Source of the DNA: Gammaproteobacteria bacterium
GTDB lineage: Bacteria; Pseudomonadota; Gammaproteobacteria; GCA-001735895
Assembly (NCBI GenBank): GCA_029864065.1
Contig: JAOTUD010000092.1
Span: forward strand, 1 to 8,173
DNA: 8,173 nucleotides
Direction of reading: 5' to 3'
In this document: positions 1 to 6,482 of the stretch, piece after piece
How positions within the stretch are numbered: position 1 is the first letter of the stretch
How the letters are laid out: each line of letters begins with the position of its first letter
Made by a program: the position numbers and the translations under genes
Notes under the pieces: model-generated
What the model was told of the DNA's origin: nothing
Seen by the model: the letters and a program-made list of their open reading frames with translations, nothing else
The model's database searches: none

Positions 1-105
1 AAACTGAATGCCGTGGCAAGACGCCTAAACGAGCGACCAAGAAAAACGTTAAACTTCGAAACACCTGCGGAGCGGTTTTACCAATGTGTTGCAGCGACCA
101 GTTGA
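1..105 (+). CDS. IS30-family transposase, C-terminal fragment (cut by window start)
   Basis: Frame 1 is open from the first base to a TGA at 103-105 and gives 34 residues that include RRLNERPRKTLNFETPAERF. The pattern LN-RPRK-L-(F/Y)-TP-E is the conserved extreme C-terminus of IS30-family DDE transposases, just after the catalytic core. The rest of the gene lies left of the window, so I cannot tell whether the element is intact or a remnant. The stop falls inside the presumed right terminal repeat, which is usual for this family. The family call rests on motif recognition alone. Confidence 0.8.
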   Translation, partial: KLNAVARRLNERPRKTLNFETPAERFYQCVAATS

Positions 106-112
106 ATCTGCA
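82..112. repeat. Probable right terminal inverted repeat of the IS30-family element
   Basis: Read on the minus strand from about position 112, the sequence begins TGCAGATTCAACTGGTCGCT and continues to a CAACACATTG-type tail. This resembles remembered IS30-family ends, which start with TGTAGATTCAA and carry a CAACxCA block. It overlaps the 3' end of the transposase reading frame, as expected. The matching left end is outside the window, so the exact outer boundary and any target duplication cannot be verified. Confidence 0.5.
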
Positions 113-181
113 GTCGGTTATTGCCGCTCACCATGATTTTCCCAGCGTCCGCTTTCTGGACCTTGGTACAGCCCGGTAGCT

Positions 182-246
182 AATTAGGGGACAGTATTCA
201 TAAATGGCTGATAATGATTTGGATTAAGTAAACTGTCCCGCTAATT
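182..246. repeat. Imperfect inverted repeat with GGGACAGT arms (possible hairpin)
   Basis: The left arm AATTAGGGGACAGT (182-195) is the reverse complement of the right arm ACTGTCCCGCTAATT (232-246), apart from one unpaired base. The spacer is 36 bases and AT-rich, in contrast to the GC-rich surroundings. Arms of this GGGACAGT type are familiar from small dispersed intergenic elements in proteobacterial genomes, some of them near REP-associated (Y1) transposases; that link comes from memory. There is no T-run beside either arm, so an intrinsic terminator is unlikely. The 69 bases between this repeat and the IS end (113-181) hold nothing I recognise. Confidence 0.55.
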
Positions 247-255
247 GCGCAGAGT

Positions 256-981
256 TCAGCTCACCAGGTTGAACAGCGACAGCGCCAGCAGCGTCGCGAT
301 CGCGGCGCGGCGAAACAGCTTTTCGCTGGATTTACGAAACCCGTGCGAACCTATCCAGGTGCCCAGCAGGTAGGTAGCCGCGCCCGGCAGCGCGGTGATC
401 ACGTCGTCGACGCCGGTGGTGCCGCTGACCGCAGATATCAGCGCGAAGCCCAGCACCGTGAAAAACGACCAGGATATGATCAGCGTGCGCCCCTCGTTCT
501 TGTCGTAGGGACCGAGCAGGATGAATACGACCGCCACCAGCGCGATATAGGTGCCGCCGAATACGAAGCCAGAACAGGCGCCGACGAAAACCAGCCAGCT
601 CCGGGTCATCGGGTGTTTGTAGCGAAACCCGATCAGCATCATCACACAGGCGGCCGAAATGATCATCGCGATGGCGCGTTTCATCCACACCGGGTCGAGT
701 TCGATCAACAGCCAATGGCCGACAGGCATCAGGATCAGGGTCGGGATCAGCATGGTTATCGTCGCCCGCCAGTCGATCTGCCGATAACAGAGCTTGAACA
801 GGTAGAGGCTGGCGAAAAAATCGACCACGAGAATTTTCGATACGATGCTGACCGGCGTGAAGAACAGGGTCAGAATCGCGAGCATGAAGGCTGGGCCGCC
901 GAAACCGGTGAAGCCCCGGATCAGCCCGGCGCCGAAGGCGACCAGTGCAATAATCAGTGTGCCTGGCTCGTCACCAGTCAA
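256..981 (-). CDS. TauE/SafE-family membrane transporter (putative anion/organosulfur exporter)
   Basis: A 241-residue, very hydrophobic inner-membrane protein. The motif GFTGFGG at residues 23-29, just after the first membrane segment, is typical of the N-terminal repeat of TauE/SafE permeases. Further hydrophobic stretches lie near residues 31-62, 73-93, 101-119, 128-157, 167-187, 196-210 and 225-240, giving about seven or eight helices. The length suits the family (about 250). Characterised members export sulfite, sulfoacetate or similar anions, but the family is broad and the substrate here is unknown. The only start keeping helix 1 is TTG at 981; the first ATG (residue 33) would delete it. 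The start overlaps the end of the upstream oxidoreductase gene by 11 bases, with no strong Shine-Dalgarno sequence, which suggests translational coupling. No sulfonate-degradation genes are visible nearby. Confidence 0.82.
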   Translation of the reverse strand: MTGDEPGTLIIALVAFGAGLIRGFTGFGGPAFMLAILTLFFTPVSIVSKILVVDFFASLYLFKLCYRQIDWRATITMLIPTLILMPVGHWLLIELDPVWMKRAIAMIISAACVMMLIGFRYKHPMTRSWLVFVGACSGFVFGGTYIALVAVVFILLGPYDKNEGRTLIISWSFFTVLGFALISAVSGTTGVDDVITALPGAATYLLGTWIGSHGFRKSSEKLFRRAAIATLLALSLFNLVS

Positions 982-2335
982 AATAATCTCGCAGCCGGTA
1001 AAGGCTCAAACCGAGACGCAGGTACTGCCGGCGCAAGCCGGCCAGCGGAAAGCGCGGCGGCCTGCCGTGCACGATAGCGGGCAGGTGTCTTGGCAGAACA
1101 CCGGTGCCGGATTCTTTACCGGCCAGCCATTTCGCCAGCTCGCGTCCGCTCCAGGTCGCGCTGTTGACGCCGTTGCCATGGTAGCCGTAGGCGAAGTAAA
1201 TCGATTTGTCTTCCGGCATGCGGCCGATCGAGGGCCGCAGGTTTAGGGCGAAACAGACCAGCCCGCGCCACTGGTGGGTGTATTCGAGATCGGCGAACTG
1301 CGGCCACATGCGCGCGATCGACTGTTTCATTGCGGCGTAGGTCTTTTCGGCGCCTGCCGGGTCGCCGATATGATCGGCGCGCGCACCGAGCAGAAAGCGC
1401 CTGTCGCTGAGCAGGCGGTAATAGAAAAACATGTGTTTCGAGTTGATGGTCGGGTTCTCGGTGTGCCAGCCTTTTTGCCGCAACTCGTCATCGCTCATCG
1501 GTCTGGTGACGACGATCGCGCTTTGCAGCGGCAGCGGCCGGCCATGCACGCCGCGGTGCAGGTGCTCGGGCATGAAGCCGTTGCCGGTCAGGATGACCTG
1601 TTTCGCGGACAGGCTGCCGCTCGCGGTTTCGAGGTGATGGCTGTCTCCCTGTTTGTGCCAGCGGATGACCTCGCTATGCGGATAAAGCCTCGCGCCGCGT
1701 CGCTCCGCGGCCGCGGCAAGCCCCTGCGCGTAGCGCAGCGGATGCAGCGCGAATGACGGTCTGAGCGCCATCGCGCCGTGCTGATGCGGCGAGTCGTAGC
1801 CGATCTCGCGAAACTCGTCCTGGCCATGCATGGTGACGTCGAGGCCGAGCAGTGTGCGTTTCGTGTCGGCGCTTTGCTGCATCGCGGCGAAATGCGCATC
1901 GCTGTCGGCAACGATGAACTCGCAATCGCCCTGTGCGAGGAAATCGATGCCCTCGTCCTCGCCGATCCGGCGCACCAGGTTCACCGCGTCGGCCTGGCTC
2001 TGGTGGAACTGCCGGGTCTGCTCCACGCCGAATTTTTTAAGCTGCGCCTTGAGCGAGACCTTGGTCATGCCCATCGTGCAGAAGCCGCCGTTGCGTCCGG
2101 ACGCGCCCCAGCCGATGTGACCCGCCTCGAGCAAGCAGACGTCGACGTCGAAATCACGCGCGAGGTGCAGGGCCGCGGACAGCCCGGTGTAGCCGCCGCC
2201 AATAATCGCGACATCGCAGCTCTGCGATCCGCTTAGTGGCTCGTTCTTCAGATTGGGTGTGCCCGCGGTCGCCTCCCAATAGGAAGGCTGCGGCTTGTCG
2301 AACTCATACAGGCTCGGATGGAACAGAGGTTTCAT
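971..2335 (-). CDS. FAD-dependent amine/amino-acid oxidoreductase (DAO family, PuuB/OrdL-like)
   Basis: A 454-residue flavoprotein of the glycine/D-amino-acid oxidase (DAO) superfamily. The N-terminal Rossmann fold shows VAIIGGGYTGLSAALHLA (residues 42-59), an acidic ribose-binding Glu70 in LLEAG, and GWGASGRNGG (75-84), the flavin-contacting loop seen in gamma-glutamylputrescine oxidase-type enzymes. A late GYHGNGV block (384-390) closes the FAD site. There is no signal peptide or membrane anchor, so it is probably cytosolic. It should oxidise the C-N bond of an amine or amino acid. The substrate cannot be read from sequence; polyamine derivatives, methylated amino acids or taurine are all possible. 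The ATG start lies 20 bases after the native stop of the benE remnant, with a weak ribosome site. It probably forms an operon with the overlapping TauE/SafE gene and is less clearly linked to hut, being separated from hutG by 362 bases. Confidence 0.85.
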   Translation of the reverse strand: MKPLFHPSLYEFDKPQPSYWEATAGTPNLKNEPLSGSQSCDVAIIGGGYTGLSAALHLARDFDVDVCLLEAGHIGWGASGRNGGFCTMGMTKVSLKAQLKKFGVEQTRQFHQSQADAVNLVRRIGEDEGIDFLAQGDCEFIVADSDAHFAAMQQSADTKRTLLGLDVTMHGQDEFREIGYDSPHQHGAMALRPSFALHPLRYAQGLAAAAERRGARLYPHSEVIRWHKQGDSHHLETASGSLSAKQVILTGNGFMPEHLHRGVHGRPLPLQSAIVVTRPMSDDELRQKGWHTENPTINSKHMFFYYRLLSDRRFLLGARADHIGDPAGAEKTYAAMKQSIARMWPQFADLEYTHQWRGLVCFALNLRPSIGRMPEDKSIYFAYGYHGNGVNSATWSGRELAKWLAGKESGTGVLPRHLPAIVHGRPPRFPLAGLRRQYLRLGLSLYRLRDYFDW

Positions 2336-2354
2336 GCTCGTCAGGTCTTAATTT

Positions 2355-2604
2355 TCAAAATGCCAGGGTCGCGACCAGCCCCCAGATTGCGGCGGCCGCT
2401 GCCGAACAGGCTGACGCCGCAAGCGGTGACCACGAAGTTGATGACCGCTGCCTCGCGTGCCGCGCTGTCAGCAACCGCAGTATAGAGGCTGCTGGCGATC
2501 GTGGATAGCAGCGCGAGCCTGGCTAGCGCGAGCCCGAACTCGGCCGGAAACGCGCCGAACAGGGCCGCGATCGCGGGAGCATGAAAACCGGCTTATAGCG
2601 ACAT
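2355..2604 (-). pseudogene. benE: Remnant of a BenE-family benzoate transporter (C-terminal end only)
   Basis: On the minus strand the translation from about 2592 runs AIAALFGAFPAEFGLALA, then ...ARLALLSTIASSLYTAVAD, then REAAVINFVVTACGVSLFG. This matches the remembered C-terminal part of BenE transporters (LAGLALLGTI...; REAALITFLVTASGVSLFGIG). Near 2392-2397 the frame shifts by one base; in the shifted frame the family ending resumes as AAIWGLVATLAF and stops at TGA 2357-2355. An in-frame TAA at 2595-2593 interrupts what looks like the preceding helix. Only about 80 codons of a protein of roughly 390 residues remain, and no start or upstream part is visible, so this is a decayed fragment. 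It fills most of the gap between hutG and the oxidoreductase gene. The family call is from memory of the BenE C-terminus and is fairly strong; the exact left limit of homology is uncertain. Confidence 0.75.
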
Positions 2605-2697
2605 GGGCCCGAGTCTAGCGCGTTGTTTCGCGGCACGAAACGCGTGCAAAACGCCGCTCGCTCTGCGCCCGCGCACTACTTCAAAGGCAATCCGGCT

Positions 2698-3477
2698 CTA
2701 ATACAGGTACTGGATTTTTACGAGAGCCCGGGCGAGATGCTGCCGCAGCCCGGCGGCGAGCGTTTCATCGTAGGCCCAGGGTGGCGCTTCCTGCATGTAG
2801 CGGCGCTGCGCCAGCTCCATCTGGATCGCGTGGCAATCCTTTTCCGGGTTGCCGTAATGGCGGGTGGTCCAGCCGCCCTTGAAGCGACCGTTGGTCACCG
2901 CGGTATATCCGTCGGCGGCAGCGCAGACGTCCCGCACCGCGGCTTCGAGCGCGGCGTCGCAGCTGGTCCCCGCGTTGGTGCCGATGTTGAAATCGGGCAG
3001 CCTGCCGTCGAATAAATAGGGCACGAGTGAACGGATGGAATGGCAATCGTAGAGAATGGCGTAGCCGTGTTTTTGCCGGATACGCTCGAGTTCGTCGCGC
3101 AGTGCATCATGGTAAGGCTGATGATACAGGTGCCTGCGTTGCTGGATTTCGTCGGCCGAGGGCGCCTGTCCGGGGAGGTATATGTCGGTGCCGTCGAAGG
3201 TCGTGGTCGGGCACAGGCTGGTGGTATTCTGCCCGGGATAAAGCGACTGGTCCGCCGGGTCGCGATTCGCGTCTATGACGTAGCGATGGAGCGGCGTGCT
3301 GACGATACTGACGTCGTCGACCAGATTCGCGTAGAGCCGGCCGATATGCCAGTCGGTATCGGCGCGCTCACGCCCATGGTTGTTGAGCCGCGCAAGTATC
3401 GCTTCGGGAATCTCGGTGCCGCCGTGCGGTTGCGCCAGTAGCAACGGGCTGCCGCCGCGAACGATACCCGGTTTCAT
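2698..3477 (-). CDS. hutG: N-formylglutamate deformylase (N-formylglutamate amidohydrolase)
   Basis: HutG hydrolyses N-formyl-L-glutamate to glutamate and formate, the last step of the HutF-type histidine pathway, in the cytosol. The 259-residue protein has the family's blocks in order: QPHGG (16-20), ADTDWHIG (39-46), DANRDP (69-74), YDCHSIRS (143-150) and TNGRFKGGWTTRHYG (195-209). The His, Asp and Glu residues in these blocks are the expected metal and catalytic sites. Length matches the family (about 260-270). The ATG start overlaps the hutH stop in an ATGA, so translation is probably coupled. It is the last gene of the leftward hutF-hutH-hutG operon and ends with TAG at 2700-2698. This deformylase is distinct from the arginase-like HutG (formiminoglutamase) of enteric bacteria, and the adjacent hutF supports the assignment. 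Confidence 0.95.
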   Translation of the reverse strand: MKPGIVRGGSPLLLAQPHGGTEIPEAILARLNNHGRERADTDWHIGRLYANLVDDVSIVSTPLHRYVIDANRDPADQSLYPGQNTTSLCPTTTFDGTDIYLPGQAPSADEIQQRRHLYHQPYHDALRDELERIRQKHGYAILYDCHSIRSLVPYLFDGRLPDFNIGTNAGTSCDAALEAAVRDVCAAADGYTAVTNGRFKGGWTTRHYGNPEKDCHAIQMELAQRRYMQEAPPWAYDETLAAGLRQHLARALVKIQYLY

Positions 3478-5021
3478 GATTCGAGTTGCGGCAACGGATC
3501 GGGCTCACCGAGCGACGCGATAATCCCGCGTTCCATCACCAGCCGTTTCATCGCGGCGATATCGTCGGCCAGGTAACGATCGTCACCGAGCGGCGCTACC
3601 TGCGTGCGCACCGCCGCCATGACCCGGGCGAGGCGCTTGCTGGTTTTGACCGGGGCGCGGAACTCGACTCCCTGCACCGCGATCAACAGTTCGATCGCGA
3701 TGATGAACGCGAGGTTGTGATTCATTTCAGCGAGTCGTCGGGCCGCGTGGCAGGCCATCGAGACGTGGTCTTCCTGGTTGGCGCTGGTCGGCGTCGAATC
3801 GATCGAGCAGGGCATCGCGCGCTGCTTGTTCTCGGCCATCAGCGCCGCCGCGGTGACCTCGGCGATCATGAAACCGGAGTTGAGCCCCGGGTCGGGCGAG
3901 ATAAACGCCGGCAGCCCGAAGTTTTGCACCGGGTCCACCGCGGTGGCGATACGGCGCGCCGCGATCGAACCGATCTCGGCGATCGCGAGCGCGCACTGGT
4001 CGGCGCCGAAGGCGACCGGTTCGGCGTGGAAATTTCCGCCCGACAGTATCGAGCCGTCCTCGACGATGACGATCGGGTTGTCGGTGACCGCGTTGGCTTC
4101 GATCTCGAGCATTTGCGCGACCTGCCGAAACTGGTCGAGGCAGGCCCCCATGACCTGGGGCTGGCAGCGGAAACTGTAGGGATCCTGCACGCGCTCGTCG
4201 TTTTCGAGGTGGGATTCGCGGATTGCGGAACCCTCGAGCAGCGTGCGCAGGCACTGCGCGGCGTCGATCTGGCCCTTTAGCCCGCGCAGCGCGTGAATCT
4301 CGGGGCGGAATGGCCGGGTCGAGCCCATCAGCGCGTCGGTCGTCATCGCGCCCGATATCAGCGCGGTCTGCGCCAGGTTCCACGCGTCGAACAGACCCGC
4401 CAGCGCGAGCGCAGTCGACACCTGGGTGCCGTTGATCATGCCCAGACCTTCCTTGGGCCCGAGTTCCAGCGGCTCCAGGTTTGCCATGCGCAGCGCTTCG
4501 CTTGCCGGTATCTTAGCGCCGTCGTAAAACACGTGGCCTTCGCCGATCATCGCCGCCGTCAGGTGCGCCAGCGGCGCGAGGTCTCCCGAGGCGCCGACCG
4601 AACCCTGCGCCGGAATCAACGGAATCATGTCGAGCCGTAGCAGGGTCTGCAGCCTTTCGATAATTTCCCAGCGCACCCCGGAAGCACCGCGGCCCAGCGA
4701 CAGCATCTTGAGCGTGATGACCAGCCGCACCACCACGTCCGGCAGGGGCTCGCCGACCCCGCAGCAATGCGACAGGATCAGGTTACGCTGCAGCTGGGAG
4801 GTCTGCTGCGCCGGAATCCGGGTCGATGCCAGTTTGCCGAAGCCGGTGTTGATGCCGTAAACCGGCACATCACCGCGCGCCGCCTCGGCGACGATCCTGG
4901 CGGCGGCTTCGACACGGGGTCTGCAGGCGACATCGATCTCGGCGCAGAGTTCCTCGCGGTAAATACGGCGCAGCTCGGCGAGGCGTGTCTTGCCAGGGGT
5001 CAGCGTTATTGCCTTTGCCAC
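3474..5021 (-). CDS. hutH: Histidine ammonia-lyase (histidase)
   Basis: HutH removes ammonia from L-histidine to give trans-urocanate, the committed step of the pathway and the source of the inducer. The 515-residue length is typical. The Ala144-Ser145-Gly146 triplet inside GSVGASGDLAPLAH would cyclise to the MIO electrophile. Other active-site blocks are present: VYGINTGFG with Tyr55, GMINGTQ with Asn197, PYSFRCQPQ (281-289) with Tyr282 and Arg285, and NQEDHVSM near residue 417. The histidase-specific His85 region (LSHCCGVG) argues against phenylalanine or tyrosine ammonia-lyase, as does the hut context. Translation starts at GTG (5021-5019), preceded by a strong AGGAG six bases upstream; the upstream hutF stop codon TAG overlaps that ribosome site. 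The gap to hutF is 9 bases and the overlap with hutG is 4 bases, so all three are co-transcribed. Confidence 0.97.
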   Translation of the reverse strand: MAKAITLTPGKTRLAELRRIYREELCAEIDVACRPRVEAAARIVAEAARGDVPVYGINTGFGKLASTRIPAQQTSQLQRNLILSHCCGVGEPLPDVVVRLVITLKMLSLGRGASGVRWEIIERLQTLLRLDMIPLIPAQGSVGASGDLAPLAHLTAAMIGEGHVFYDGAKIPASEALRMANLEPLELGPKEGLGMINGTQVSTALALAGLFDAWNLAQTALISGAMTTDALMGSTRPFRPEIHALRGLKGQIDAAQCLRTLLEGSAIRESHLENDERVQDPYSFRCQPQVMGACLDQFRQVAQMLEIEANAVTDNPIVIVEDGSILSGGNFHAEPVAFGADQCALAIAEIGSIAARRIATAVDPVQNFGLPAFISPDPGLNSGFMIAEVTAAALMAENKQRAMPCSIDSTPTSANQEDHVSMACHAARRLAEMNHNLAFIIAIELLIAVQGVEFRAPVKTSKRLARVMAAVRTQVAPLGDDRYLADDIAAMKRLVMERGIIASLGEPDPLPQLES

Positions 5022-5036
5022 GAGTTTCTCCTAAGC
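5022..5036 (-). promoter_or_regulatory. Ribosome binding site that fixes the GTG start of hutH
   Basis: On the minus strand the sequence reads GCTTAGGAGAAACTC directly before GTG. The AGGAGA core is six to seven bases from the start, which is close to ideal. It decides for the GTG at 5021 over internal ATG codons. The TAG stop of hutF (5033-5031) lies inside this site, so ribosomes finishing hutF are positioned to restart on hutH. Confidence 0.75.
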
Positions 5037-6395
5037 GGCCAGTTGATCGAGCGTAGCACGATAATTTCGCGCGATCGCGTCTTCATCGGCATGGTGACCG
5101 TTATCGATCAGCTTGCCGCCGCCGATATAGACGTCGCGCACGAGATTGTCGTTGCCGGAAAAGATCCAGCTGTCGATCAAGTCATCCCGCCTGCGTCCGT
5201 AGAGCCTCGGATGAGCGCAGTCGAGGACGATGAAGTCGGCGCGGAATCCCGGCTGGATGCTGCCGATGTTGCGCCCGCAGGCACGCGCGCCGCCGGCGAG
5301 CGCGGCTGTAAACAGGTTACGGCCGGTGTTGGCTGTCTGCGGCGAGGCCAGCACGTTACGCCGCCGGGTCTGCAGGCGCACGCCGTATTCGAGCCAGCGC
5401 AGCTCCTCGACCGGGTCGATCGAGATATGGCTATCGGAACCGATTGCCCAGAGGCCGCGCCGCGCGAAGTAGTCGACCGCGTTGAAAAAACCGTCGCCGA
5501 GATTGGCCTCGGTGGTCGGGCACAGTCCGGCGATACAGCCGCTTGCGGCCATGCGCACGGTTTCCGCATCGTCCAGGTGAGTCGCGTGAACCAGGCACCA
5601 GTCCGGGCCGACGTCGAAATGCTCGAACAGCCATTCCACCGGGCGCTTACCGCTCCAGGCGATGCAGTCGTCGACCTCCCTGGGTTGCTCGGCGATATGG
5701 ATGTGGATTGCCGCGAGGTCGTCGAGACCCGCGATAACCTCTGCCAGTAAAGCCTGGTCGATAGCCCGTAGCGAATGCGGCGCGATGCCGACCGCGCAAT
5801 TGGGGTTGGCTGCGCTGGCCTGCTGCAGGGTATTGACGATATCGATGAACCCTGCGGCATCGTTGAGAAATCGCTTTTGCCCGTCGAGCGCCGGCGCGGC
5901 GCCGAAACCGCCGTAACGGTAAAGCACCGGCAGCGCGGTAAAGCCGAGGCCGACGTCGCGCGCCGCGCCCATGCATTGCAGGCTCATCTCGGCGCGGTTC
6001 TGGTAAGCGCCACCGTCGATAGCGTGATGCAGGTACTGGAATTCGCCGACGCAGCCATAGCCGGCCTTGAGCATTTCGACGTAAAGCTGCGCCGCGATGT
6101 GATAGAGGTGTTGCGGCTGGATTCGCTCCAGATAGTGGTACATGACCTTACGCCAGGTCCAGAAGCTGTCGGCGGCCGCGCTGGCGCGTTCGCCGAGGCC
6201 CGCCATCGCGCGCTGATGCGCGTGCGAATGCACGTTCGGCATCGCCGGGATCAGCAGCTCCACACGTTCCCCCGCTACATGGGCCGTGTCCGTTGTGATG
6301 CTTTCGATATTGCCGTTGTCGTCGATGGTGATTTCGACCGAGTCGCCCCAGCCGCTGGCCAGCAGAGCGGAGGCGGCCCAGATTTTAGTGGTCAT
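5031..6395 (-). CDS. hutF: Formimidoylglutamate deiminase
   Basis: HutF, an amidohydrolase-superfamily metalloenzyme, deiminates N-formimino-L-glutamate to N-formylglutamate and ammonia, feeding HutG. The 454 residues match the Pseudomonas enzyme in length. Metal ligands of the TIM barrel are visible: His56 and His58 in NVHSHAHQRAMAG, His233 in HIHIAEQ, His270 or His273 in LVHATHLDD as the later catalytic histidine, and Asp321 in GSDSHISIDPVEEL. The substrate-recognition block GEFQYLHH (117-124) is characteristic of HutF and separates it from the related HutI and guanine deaminase. The first-shell motif usually reads HAFQRA as I remember it; here it is HAHQRA. The ATG start at 6395 has only a weak upstream GGG-type ribosome site. 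It is the first gene of the leftward operon, 49 bases from the HutC-type palindrome, and lies 9 bases upstream of hutH. Confidence 0.95.
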   Translation of the reverse strand: MTTKIWAASALLASGWGDSVEITIDDNGNIESITTDTAHVAGERVELLIPAMPNVHSHAHQRAMAGLGERASAAADSFWTWRKVMYHYLERIQPQHLYHIAAQLYVEMLKAGYGCVGEFQYLHHAIDGGAYQNRAEMSLQCMGAARDVGLGFTALPVLYRYGGFGAAPALDGQKRFLNDAAGFIDIVNTLQQASAANPNCAVGIAPHSLRAIDQALLAEVIAGLDDLAAIHIHIAEQPREVDDCIAWSGKRPVEWLFEHFDVGPDWCLVHATHLDDAETVRMAASGCIAGLCPTTEANLGDGFFNAVDYFARRGLWAIGSDSHISIDPVEELRWLEYGVRLQTRRRNVLASPQTANTGRNLFTAALAGGARACGRNIGSIQPGFRADFIVLDCAHPRLYGRRRDDLIDSWIFSGNDNLVRDVYIGGGKLIDNGHHADEDAIARNYRATLDQLAA

Positions 6396-6426
6396 ACCCG
6401 GTTACCGTTGATCCGTGTTGCGTTTG

Positions 6427-6455
6427 TTGTGGAAACAGCGTAACATACTTGTATA
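6427..6455 (+). promoter_or_regulatory. Candidate hutI promoter overlapping the operator
   Basis: TTGTGG (6427-6432) and TGTATA (6450-6455), separated by 17 bases, form a plausible sigma-70 promoter whose -10 box lies inside the palindrome, so a bound repressor would block it. Transcription would then start near 6462, leaving a leader of only about 20 bases. An alternative -10 is TATAGT (6462-6467), which lacks a good -35. No equally convincing pair was found for hutF on the other strand. Confidence 0.3.
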
Positions 6456-6464
6456 TACAAGTAT
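6445..6464. promoter_or_regulatory. Perfect 20-bp palindrome, probable HutC operator shared by hutF and hutI
   Basis: The sequence ATACTTGTATATACAAGTAT equals its own reverse complement over all 20 bases. It is AT-rich in a GC-rich window and lies between the two divergent hut transcripts, 18 bases before the hutI start and 49 bases before the hutF start. The TTGTAT...ATACAA core is the type of site known for HutC repressors in Pseudomonas and Klebsiella and for the HutC subfamily of GntR regulators generally. The repressor gene lies two genes to the right. Binding here would overlap promoter elements for both directions. Confidence 0.88.
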
Positions 6465-6482
6465 AGTGCACAGCCGGATATA

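Noticed and set aside
113..181. Possible short coding remnant on the minus strand between the IS end and the repeat
   Set aside because: A short open stretch with a CT-rich lipoprotein-like start can be read, but it runs into the IS terminal repeat and matches no family I know.
2236..2508. A 90-codon plus-strand open frame spanning the oxidoreductase start and the gap
   Set aside because: The minus strand here carries the oxidoreductase N-terminus and the benE remnant, both with family similarity; the plus-strand translation has none.
2619..2644. Hairpin after hutG (GTTTCG/CGAAAC stem with CG-rich extensions) as a terminator
   Set aside because: The stem is only six pairs without a bulge and no T-run follows on the minus strand. 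The stretch 2605-2697 otherwise shows nothing.
3486..4280. A 264-codon plus-strand open frame opposite hutH
   Set aside because: Arg/Asp/His-rich low-information translation antisense to hutH; explained by GC-rich codon use.
4767..5750. A 327-codon plus-strand open frame opposite hutF/hutH
   Set aside because: It is fully antisense to two genes with intact catalytic motifs, its translation has no recognisable domain, and long antisense frames are expected in GC-rich coding DNA.
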